Origin: Capsicum annuum
Lineage: Eukaryota > Streptophyta > Magnoliopsida > Solanales > Solanaceae
DNA length: 64,000 bases
Assembly: GCF_002878395.1 (NCBI RefSeq)
Contig: NC_061115.1
Location: 212,591,331 to 212,655,330, forward strand
Direction of reading: 5' to 3'
Below the pieces are notes generated by a model. It saw nothing but the letters and a program-made list of their open reading frames with translations. It was not told the origin of the DNA and ran no database searches. A program made the translations under genes and the position numbers. Below, one piece after another: positions 54,810-64,000 of the stretch (position 1 is its first letter; each line of letters begins with the position of its first letter).

Positions 54810-57800
54810 CAGGGGCGGACCCATGTGTTTTTTCGGGGTGCTCCGGTACCCAGTAAACTCAACGTAGATTAGATATAATTATATAAGAATCACAGAAAAA
54901 ATGGTATTATATATAAAAAAGCACCCAGTGAACAAAAATATGGTTGGGTGCTATGGCCTTAGGCGGAACTTCCATGTCCAGTTGCGTGAGTTCAAACCTC
55001 TGCAGCTACGCTTATATTTTATAAACTTTTTTATAACTTCACAGTTACATTGATTCACACGCTTACACGATGTACAGTGTACACATATGATAACACAAGC
55101 ACAACGACACAAGACTCAAGATTTTGGGTTTGACTTTTTCATATTAATATTAATTTAATTTTTTTTTATTTTTTTTTACTTCTTAATTTATTAAATCAAA
55201 AGTAAACTCTTCTACTTTTTTTACTCAAACGTCTAAAACCCTGGCCTTCTTCACCAAAACTTTTCGGCTTTCTCTTCCAAAATTTAAACACCAAATTTCA
55301 TCTTCTTCTCTAATTCTTTCAATTTTATTTTCAATTTTCATAATCTTCATTCACTAATCTCAAAACGCAGGTACTTTAATTTTCTTTAGAGTTAAAATTT
55401 CAAAATATGATGTTGAATTTGAATTTTTATATGATATTTATCTATTTCTTTTCCATTATTATTGCTATAGAAAATTTCTGAGTTAGCATAAAGAGTACTT
55501 GATTTGGAAAATTTTAGGTGATCCACTATTCCTTTTAAAAAGATGAATAACACATATATGTAATATACTGCTTTACTAAGAGGAAAGTTAAACAATATTA
55601 CTACCAAATATATACGTAGTCACTTTATGATTAGATTATTGCGATAATCTTTAATTCACAATTTCAAGTGATAGAAGGAAATTACAATCGACACCTTCTT
55701 ACACTCAGTTGATAGTAGCATAGATAGCAAACGTACGAACCGAAAATAAATTCATGTATATTGTTTAGCATTTAGCAATTATTTTTGAAATATTTTGCTA
55801 CTTCACCAATATCCTAAACGTCATAATAATGAAATAAGGATTTTAGATTTTTTTTCACCAATCTTCTATAGATATGACGCTATGAATGATTCTTGCTTGA
55901 AAGAAGTCGTATTAATTGAATCTTGTTTTGCAGGATTTTTTATAAATCTATATTAATCGGGATGGATAAATTTGTCATTAGATCAAAACGTGGGCAACCA
56001 AGCTCTAATGCTACTATTCCACCCGTTGCTTCATCCATACCTTCGGAAGTTTAAAGAGATATTACTTCTTCAAATATCGAATTTACATATTTAAAAGCCG
56101 ACCCGGCAGAAAGAAGACCTATAGTAGAATATGATGCTAATATACGTGATGAAATTAGAAGATACTATATTCAAAAGGTGCTTTATCAGCCTAAGGATCA
56201 CATTTTTCTGAAAACTCAATTTGGGAAGAAGAAATTACAATGCGTAAATTTCATCTTGATTGGTTCAAGGATCCATATTTCAAGTGGTTAGAGTACAGTG
56301 TATCAAAAGATGTTGCATATTTTTTGTATTGCTACTTGTTTAAAAATAAGCATGAAGTTCGTGAAAATATGGCAGATATTGCTTTTACACAAAATGACTT
56401 TAAGGGTTGGAATAAGACTTTGGAGAGATTCGGAAATCATATTGGAGAGGTTAATAGCATTTACAACAAGTGTGTCAACATGATGATTGACTTGATGAAT
56501 CAATCACAATCAATTCGCATATCTTTTGACAAGCATTCCGAGAAAGAAAAAATTGAATCTCGTCGTCGCTTGAGTGCTTCAATTGATGTAGTAAGGTTTC
56601 TTTTGAGATTGGGATTGTCATTTTGTGGTCATGATGAAAGTGTATCATCTACAAATAGAGGTATATTTCTTGAGCTTTTGCGATGGTATGAAAACATTGA
56701 TGAGGATGTTGGGAGCATTATTTTAGAAAATGCCCTAAAAAATGAAATAATGTGTTGTCCAAAAATTTAAAAAGATATTGTTGATGTTTGTGCAAAAGAA
56801 ACAATCAAGGTTATCATGGAAGACTTAGATGGTGATTATTTCAGGATACTAGTTGATGAATCAACAGATATATCACATAAGGAGCAAATGGCTCTTGTTC
56901 TGCGATATGTTGACAAAAAATGTGAAGTGATAGGACGATTTGTTGGTGTTGTCCATATTAGTGATACCTCTGCACGGTCATTGGAGGAGTCAATCTATTC
57001 TTTTCTTTTAGATCACTCACTAAGTCCGTACAAAATTTGTGGACAAGGTTATGATGGTGCAAGTAACATCCAAGGAGAACTAAATGGTCTTAAGAGTTTA
57101 ATTTTGTGTGATACTTCATCTGCTTATTCTACTTATTATTTTGCTCACCAGTTGCAGCTGACACCCGTGGTTCTTGTGAAGAATAATTCAGACATGGATG
57201 ATTTTTTTGTTTAGTTACTAATGTGTTGAATATTTTTGGAGCATCTTATAAGTACAGGAATTTGCTCAGACAACATCAAGCTGCAAAGTTAGAGGAATTG
57301 ATCATTTCTGGTGAAGTGCACACAGGACGGGAACTAAATCAAGAATGCGGACTTCAATGGCCATGTGATACTCGTTGGGGTTCTCACTGGAAGACATTAG
57401 AGAACTTCATTAACATATTTTCATCAATTCTTTATATGCTTGGATTTGCTTTACGTGAGTGCCCAAATTATCTTGATAGACTTATAGCTGAAACTCTTGA
57501 GAATACGATTAAGGAGTTTGATTTTGCTTTTATGTTACACTTGATGTTGAAAGTTCTAATGATAGCAAATCATTTGAACTCCTTATTACAAAAGATGGAT
57601 CAAGATATTTTCAATGATCTGAAACTACTCAATACTGCAAAGCAAGAGTTGCAAAGGACGAGAGATAGTGGATGGAGATCATTACTAGATGATGTCTTTT
57701 TTTTGTGATAAATATGAGATAGCGATCCCAAAAATGAATGCTCACTACATTCCTGGTAAGTCGAAATGTAGAGCTCTTGATGTTACATATTCTCCTCATT

Positions 57801-58589
57801 TTTGGGTTGAAAGATTTTGTGTGGGTATTGATTTGCTACTTTAGGAGCTTAATAATCGTTTTGACGTTGTGAGTACTGACTTACTTCTTGGTATGGATTG
57901 TTTACATCCAGCTAAGTTAGTTGGTCATTTGGATAAGAGAAAAATAATGAGATTGGCTGAATATTATCCGAATGAGTTTGATAGCAGCAAACTTCGAGAT
58001 CTCAGTTGTTAGCTTGATAATTTCATAGCACATGCTCGAGGTTCTGATAAAAGATTTTTCAATATGAAGGAAATTACTGATCTTGCTAAAGTATTGGCTG
58101 AATCACAATTGCATCAAACCTGGCCTCTTGTTTATTTGCTTATCAAGTTGACTCTCATTCTTTCCATTGCTACTGCTTCTGTGGAACGAGCTTTCTTTTC
58201 CATGAACTACATAAAAAATGAACTCCGCAACAGCATGGGTGATGAATTTTTAAATGGTTGTTTAGTTTACTATGTAGAGCGTAAGATATTTGCAACTATA
58301 AGTAATAATGCTATTATTCGTTGTTTTCAAACTATGAAAAGTCGTCGAGCACAGTTATGATTGGTGACCTATAATTAGAAGTCTTTTCTGAATTCAGAAT
58401 TATGACCTGAAGTCTTTTTCGTATGAAACTTGTGACTGAAAGCCTTTTTTGGCAATGATAATATTAATTGTACTTTTATTTTAATGTTGCATTTAAATAG
58501 TTATATATTTATATTATGTCATCATTAGCAAATTATGTTAAAAAAAAAAATTAAGCACCCACAACCTTAAAATCCTGGGTCCGCCATTG
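54810..58589 (+). mobile_element. Complete hAT element inserted into a SINE, inactivated
   Basis: A 3780-bp element with ends CAGGGGCGGACCCA and TGGGTCCGCCATTG (12 of 14 positions complementary). Perfect 8-bp target duplication ACCCTCGA at 54802-54809 and 58590-58597. Removing the element and one copy restores a continuous SINE. Its transposase is of the DUF4371/zinc finger MYM-type 1 lineage, different from the BED-type element at 47333. Confidence 0.95.
55962..58357 (+). pseudogene. hAT transposase (DUF4371/ZMYM1-like)
   Basis: Start MDKFVIRSKRGQPSSNATIP, typical of this lineage, with a stop about 30 codons later. The TTF-type finger region is legible (DEIRRYYIQK, FHLDWFKDPYFKWLEYS). The DUF4371 core follows with FLLRLGLSFCGHDES, then FRILVDESTDISHKEQMALV, CGQGYDGASNIQGE and CDTRWGSHWKTL. 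The C-terminal dimerisation part has ATASVERAFFSMNYIKNEL, ending at 58357. Stops follow CCPKI (56768) and DDFFV (57214), with frameshifts near 57210 and 57700. It cannot make an active transposase. Confidence 0.9.
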
Positions 58590-58650
58590 ACCCTCGACCT
58601 CTGGTTAAGGGTGGAGCAGCCCCATCTACTGCACCACAATTCATGTTGGT
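58590..58650 (-). mobile_element. SINE, 5' tRNA-like head, split by hAT insertion
   Basis: The reverse strand reads GAATTGTGGTGCAGTAGATG (A-box region), then CTGCTCCACCCTTAACCAGA, leading into the B-box now found at 54809. Confidence 0.8.
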
Positions 58651-59398
58651 AATCCATGTCTTTATTTGATATGGCTTGACGTGTACTTGTTTCTTTTTCA
58701 TATAGGATAGTTTCCATTATTTAACATTAATGAAAAATAAAAATATATCATCGTGTATTTTCAAGGTTATTACTAATTAATTTTGGGGTGTATAATGTGT
58801 TATTACTGAAGTTTATGTTTCAATCAATTTTTTGGAACAAGTGCATCGGTTAAAATTTTTTTATGTTTTAATTAATATTGAAACAAATGCATTTTAAGAT
58901 AAAAAGATAATGAATGTGAATTACAATTGAAACAAATGCATCTTGAGTTACGAATGCATTAATAATTGTAAATTCATTTACGTTTTAGGTTCTTGAAACT
59001 TGAAAGAAAGATATTTTTTGTTCATGAACCTATTAACTATTGCTTAATTAATACTTTTCACATGTATGAAAATTTTACCCTATAAATAGTGTTTCTTTTG
59101 TTTGAAAAAGACAAGCACTCAAAACTACTTTCCCCTTGAAAAACACTTGAGAGACATTGATCAAATGTTGAAAGCACCAATTCAAGAATAGAAGAGCAAC
59201 ATTCTTGAATGTTACTTGTTTTATGGCTTAGTTGAATTCCGAAGATAGAGTTGTCAGTAGTGCTTCCGTTTGCTCGTGGGAGAGACTCCAACTATCTTCA
59301 AGAAGCGTATTCTTGTGCCTTTAAGCCAAGCAAGTTTTATTTTGAATTTCTTGTACAATTATCATTATTGTTCTAACAATTTGAAGATAGTTGTCTCT
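58651..59398 (+). mobile_element. Probable 5' LTR and leader of the copia element
   Basis: AT-rich region ending at the Gag start. A TATA element, CCTATAAATAGTG, lies at 59079-59091, as in LTR U3/R promoters. The LTR probably ends at TTGTTCTAACA (about 59379). I could not fix its left edge, and the 3' LTR is outside the window, so it cannot be compared. No clear initiator-Met tRNA primer site follows. Confidence 0.5.
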
Positions 59399-60117
59399 AT
59401 GGCTTCTATATCAATATCAAATAGTATTTCATCTTTACTTAATCCTAATTTTAAAATATTTGATAGCAAAGACTTTCCTAGATGGCGTGGAAAGATGGAA
59501 TTCTTTTTAAGACTATTAAAGTTGGCATATATTCTTGAAGAACCTTGTCCTAATGCTCCTGGTTCGGAGGTAGCATCTGACGAGGCTACTTTGATTAAAG
59601 AACAAATTGTCAAATGACAATATGATGATTATTTGTGCAAGAATTATATTCTTGGAGGAATGTCCAACAAATATTATGATCAATATTATGTTAAATGCAA
59701 ATATGCTAAAGAGATATGTGACACTCTTCAAGCTATTTATTTAGCAGAAGAGGAGAGTTCTAAAAATTTTCTTGTTTTAAATTATATGGAATTCAAAATG
59801 GTTGATGACAAGTCAATCACTGAACAAGTACAAGAATTCCAACTTATAGCTAATAAAATTGCTATATCTGGAATTGCTCTTGATGAAAACTTTCATGTTG
59901 GTGCTATTGTATCAAAACTTCCTCCATCTTGGAAAGAGTACCGAAGCAAACTCTTGTACAAAAAGGAAGATTTGACTCTTGAACAATTATTGCAACACTT
60001 GCAAATTGAACAAGAGACACGATGGCGCGATAATAATAGTTTGAAGGAACCTTTCATGAAAGCTCATATGGTTGAAGAAAAATTAAACAAGAATGAACCA
60101 GAAAATAAGAATTTTTC

Positions 60118-61317
60118 AAAGGCAAAGAAGACTACAAATTTTAAGCGTAATGGTGCCAATTTTAAATCTGGTGAATGCTATCATTGTCACAAAGTTGGAT
60201 AGTATGCGCGTGATTGTAGAATTCTCAAAGCCGAAAAGAAGAAAGAAAAAATAGATAAAAATAAAAAAGGCGATCTTGTGACAATGGTCACAGAAGCATT
60301 TGTAGCGGAAGATCAAGTGGAATGGTGGATAAATACCGGCGCAACTCGTCACATATCAGGTAACCTAAATTCTTTCAAGACTTATAAATTAGTGGAGGAC
60401 GGTAAAATTGTATATATGGGAAACTCCTCCTCTACTAAAGTTGTGGGAAAAGGAACTGTTGAACTGAAGTTTACTTCCGGAAAGATAGTTATATTAATGG
60501 ACGTATTGCATGTTCCTGATATTCGAAAGAACTTGGTGTCAGGTACGCTTCTTTCGAAGCATGGTTTTAAAATGGTTTTTGAGGCAAATATGTTTATTTT
60601 ATCTAAAAATGACATGTTTTTTAGAAAAGGTTATGTTGCAAATGAAATGTTTAAACTCAATATTGAANNNNNNNNNNNNNNNNNNNNNNNNNNNNNNNNN
60701 NNNNNNNNNNNNNNNNNNNNNNNNNNNNNNNNNNNNNNNNNNNNNNNNNNNNNNNNNNNNNNNNNNNAAAGGCAAAGAAGACTACAAATTTCAAGCGTAA
60801 TGGTGCCAATTTTAAATCTGGTGAATGCTATCATTGTCACAAAGTTGGTCACTATGCGCGTGATTGTAGAATTCTCAAATCCGAAAAGAAGAAAGAAAAG
60901 ATAGATAAAAATAAAAAAGATGATCTTGTGACAATGGTCACAGAAGCATTTGTAGCAGAAGATCAAGTGGAATGGTGGATAAATACTGGCGCAACTCGTC
61001 ACATATCAGGTAACCTAAATTCTTTCAAGACTTATAAATTAGTAGGGGACGGTAAAATTGTATATATGGAAAACTCCTCCTCTACTAAAGTTGTGGGAAA
61101 AGGAATTGTTGAACTGAAGTTTACTTCCGAAAAGATAGTTATATTAATGGACGTATTGCATGTTCCTGATATTCGAAAGAACTTGGTGTCAGGTACGCTT
61201 CTTTCGAAGCATGGTTTTAAAATGGTTTTTGAGGCAAATATGTTTATTTTATCTAAAAATGACATGTTTGTTAGAAAAGGTTATGTTGCAAATGAAATGT
61301 TTAAACTCAATATTGAA
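60118..61317 (+). repeat. 550-bp direct duplication flanking a gap in the copia element
   Basis: 60118-60667 and 60768-61317 align at a constant offset of 650 with no indel and only about 18 substitutions that I can see (about 97% identity). They cover the Gag knuckle, protease and start of the pre-integrase region. The first copy stops exactly at the N run. Confidence 0.9.
60668..60767. other. Scaffold gap (100 N)
   Basis: Exactly 100 N placed between the two copies of the 550-bp duplication. Confidence 0.98.
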
Positions 61318-63920
61318 AATGAAAATATTTCTGCTTATCTTGTAGAGTCTCTGGACTTATGGCATGAACGTCTGGGATATGTAAATTTTAAATCTATTAA
61401 ACTTATGGTGAATAATGGATTAATCAAATATTGTGGAAAGAATCATACTACTAAGTGTCTTACTTGTAGTAAATGCAAGATTACGAAGAAGCCCTCTAAG
61501 ACAGTTGAAAGGACTTCCACACTTTTGCAATTAATCCACACTGATATTTGTGAGATGGATTATTTGTCATGTCATGGAAAGAGGTATTTTATCACTTTTA
61601 TTGATGACTACTCAAGATATACTTATGTATTTCCATTGAAAACAAAAGATGAAACATTTGAGACTTTTAAAACATATAAAGCAGAAGTTGAAAATTAATT
61701 GAGTGTGAAAATTAAATCAATTAGGTCTGATAGAGGTGGAGAGTACTTAAAGTCAGATTTTATTGATTTTTGTGAGAGAGAAGACATTGAAAAAAAATTG
61801 ACCATTTCCTATACACCACAACAAAATGGTGTAGCAGAAAGAAAAAATAGGACTTTCATAGAAATGGTTAATTCTATGCTTTATGGATCTGGTATATCTG
61901 AAAATTTGCAGATTGAAGCCTTGCTTTCAGCATGTCATATTTTGAATAGAATTACTTCCAGAAATCATGATTCATCTCCATATGAACTTTGGAATAATCG
62001 AAAATCAAATATAAATTATTTTAAAGTATGGGTTTGCTTGACTCATATTCGATTACCAAATTAACATTTAACCAAGATTGGCTATAGAGGAGTAGATTGT
62101 GTGTTTATTGGTTATTCATAAACCAGTAAGGCTTATAGATTTTAAAATTTTAAGACCCCAAGTCCTCACATAATTATTGAATCTTTACATGCTAACTTTT
62201 TTTAGCATATATATCCCAAGAAAAAGATTCTTTTGAACAAGATTCAAGTTCTTCTATTTCTCCTCTTAAAAGAAAAATAGTTGAGCCATTGGAAGAAATT
62301 CAACCAAGGCGTAGTTCAAGATTAGTCAAATCAAAAGACTTTGGACTTGATTTTCAAGCTTATTTGGTTGAAACGGATCCTGAAAGTTATGCTGAAACTA
62401 CGTCTTCACATGATGCTCCATTTTGGCGTGAAGTCATTGATGATAAAATGCATTCTATATTATCTAATAATACATGGATATTGTCAGATCTTCCTCTTGG
62501 ATGTAAATCAATTAGTTGTCGATGGATTTTTAGGAAGAAAATAAAATCCGATGGTACTTTAGATAAGTACAAAGCCCATTTGGTAGCTAAAGGATTTACT
62601 CAATTGAAAGATATTGATTATTTTGATACTTTTGCACCTATAGCTCGGATGACCTCTATTCGTCTCTTGATTGCTCTAGCAGCAATTCATGGTCTTGTGA
62701 TTCATCAGATGGATGTGAAAACTGCATTCCTGACTGGAGATCTAGGAGAAGAAGTCTACATGAAACAACCAGAAGGATTTGTCAATCCTGGTCAAGAACG
62801 TAAAGTTTGTAAACTTCTTAAATCTCTTTATGGATTAAAACAAGCTCCAAAACAATGGCATGATAAATTTAGAAAAGTTATGATTTCTAATGGCTACTTA
62901 ATCAATGGTGGAGATATCTGCATATTTAGTAAATTTCAAGAAAATTCTGGTGTTATAATATGTCTTTATGTAGATGACATGTTGATCTTTGGAACTGATA
63001 TCGAAAGAGTCAAAGAAACAAAATATTTTCTTGCTTCTCAGTTTGAAATGAAAGATCTTAGAGAAGCTGATATAATTTTAGGCATCAAAATTATAAGCTC
63101 GGCAAGTGGTTTGACTCTTACTCAATCAAGTTCTATTGAGAAGGTTCTAAATAGGTTTGTTTATTTTGACGACTAGCATGCTCCTACAACATTTGGTCCT
63201 AGCATCAAACTAGTACGAAACTCTGGTGATATTCTTGATCAATTGACATATTCTCAGATTGTTGGGAGTCTTATGTATGCCATGCATTGTACCAGGCCAG
63301 ATATTGATTATGCAGTAGGAACTTTGAGAAAGTTTACTGGTAGCCCTGGAGTTGAGCATTGGAATGCCTTAATTTGTGTTTTAAGGTATCTGAAGGGTAC
63401 AGTTAATGTTGGCCTGCATTATTCTACCTTTTTAGTAGTTCTTGAAGGCTATAGTGATGCTACTTGGAATTCTGATCCGAATGACTCTAAATCTATTACT
63501 GCTTGAATTTTCACTTTGGCTGGAGCAGCAATATCTTGGAGATCAAAGAAGCAGACATGTATTACTCACTCAACCATGGAGTTAGAATTTATCGCTATGT
63601 CTTCTGCTGGAGAAGAAGTTGATTGGCTGCGGAGTACGCTGATAGATATTCCAATATGGGGTAATCCAATACCACCTTTGACTATATATTGTGATAATAA
63701 AGCTTTTATATTTTAGGCTTCAAGTGATTGTTACAATGGCAAGTCAAGACAAGTTCGTCCCAAACATAATCATGTGAGAATATTATTGGAAGATGGCATA
63801 ATATCGCTTCAATATATGAAGTCCAAACTCAATTTAGCAGATTCTTTGTCTAAAGGGTTAGGCAAGAAATTGGTGATACAAACTTGTAATGGGATGGAAA
63901 TAAAGCCTGTTGTAGGTTGA

Positions 63921-64000
63921 TTGTACTTTATGGTAAACCTACCTAATGATGTAATCTTAGGTTCAAAGGAAAAAACAAGTAAAGTTACAATTGTGAAACG
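63921..64000 (+). other. Copia 3' non-coding region, truncated by window end
   Basis: Follows the last Pol stop. No polypurine tract or LTR start can be fixed before the edge; AAAGGAAAAAACAAG near 63965 is the most purine-rich stretch. Confidence 0.4.

Larger units (their letters stand above)
59399..63920 (+). pseudogene. Ty1-copia Gag-Pol polyprotein, broken
   Basis: Order is Gag, protease, integrase, RT, RNase H, the copia arrangement. Gag starts at 59399 (MASISISNSISS) and has a zinc knuckle CYHCHKVG.YARDC, with a stop replacing His in the first copy and an intact His in the second (60830-60870). The protease motif reads [11 protein letters not shown], with Asn where the catalytic Asp is normal. 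The integrase shows HTDICEMD, FIDDYSRY and QQNGVAERKNRT. A frameshift lies near 62200. RT shows VKTAFLTGDL, LYGLKQAPKQW and the active-site YVDDM; RNase H shows GYSDATW. Stops stand at 59615, 60200, 61696, 62062, 63174, 63504 and 63714. The frame ends at 63918-63920. The element is dead, and its 3' LTR lies beyond the window. Confidence 0.92.

Overview
The window is nuclear DNA of a flowering plant, most likely a member of the Solanaceae. The grounds are an AT-rich genome with intron-containing plant genes, many tRNA-derived SINEs resembling the tobacco/potato families, Stowaway-, Tourist- and hAT-type MITEs, and Ty1-copia and hAT elements. I cannot name genus or species. Two runs of exactly 100 N mark scaffold gaps. 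Arm comparisons and repeat counts were made by eye.

Four host genes look intact. (1) 8562-11639 (-): a two-exon, 741-residue MUSTANG-type domesticated Mutator transposase with an N-terminal PB1 domain. (2) 24229-29585 (+): a six-exon, 323-residue TruA-family tRNA pseudouridine synthase. (3) 32448-33080 (-): a two-exon, 74-residue small plant-specific protein. (4) 40779-46199 (-): a two-exon, 392-residue type III polyketide synthase related to chalcone synthase, with its catalytic triad intact but an unusual pocket. In each model the exon phases add up across GT-AG introns.

Layout: 0.1-0.6 kb GC-rich minisatellite; 0.8-5.15 kb a decayed hAT element partly duplicated head to head; 6.0-6.5 kb a nuclear copy of plastid rbcL; 7-8.2 kb SINE cluster; 8.5-11.6 kb MUSTANG gene; 12-16 kb decayed repeats; 16.3-23.9 kb a very long inverted repeat (arms about 3.8 kb) of a DUF1985/Ulp1-protease element; 24.2-29.6 kb TruA gene with repeat-filled introns; 30.8-31.9 kb tandem duplication; 32.4-33.1 kb small gene; 33.3-34.5 kb short tandem repeats; 35.3-37.3 kb a roughly 180-bp tandem array split by a solo LTR with 5-bp target duplication; 37.4-40 kb MITEs; 40.8-46.2 kb polyketide synthase whose 4.2-kb intron holds nested MITEs and SINEs; 47.3-52.4 kb a complete but inactivated hAT element with 8-bp target duplication; 54.8-58.6 kb a second complete hAT element of another lineage, inserted into a SINE; 59-64 kb a Ty1-copia element running off the right edge.

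The genes do not form an operon or an evident cluster. The points of most interest are the polyketide synthase pocket, the domesticated transposase lacking one expected catalytic Asp, the two large diverged palindromes, and several insertions whose boundaries and target duplications can be read to the base.
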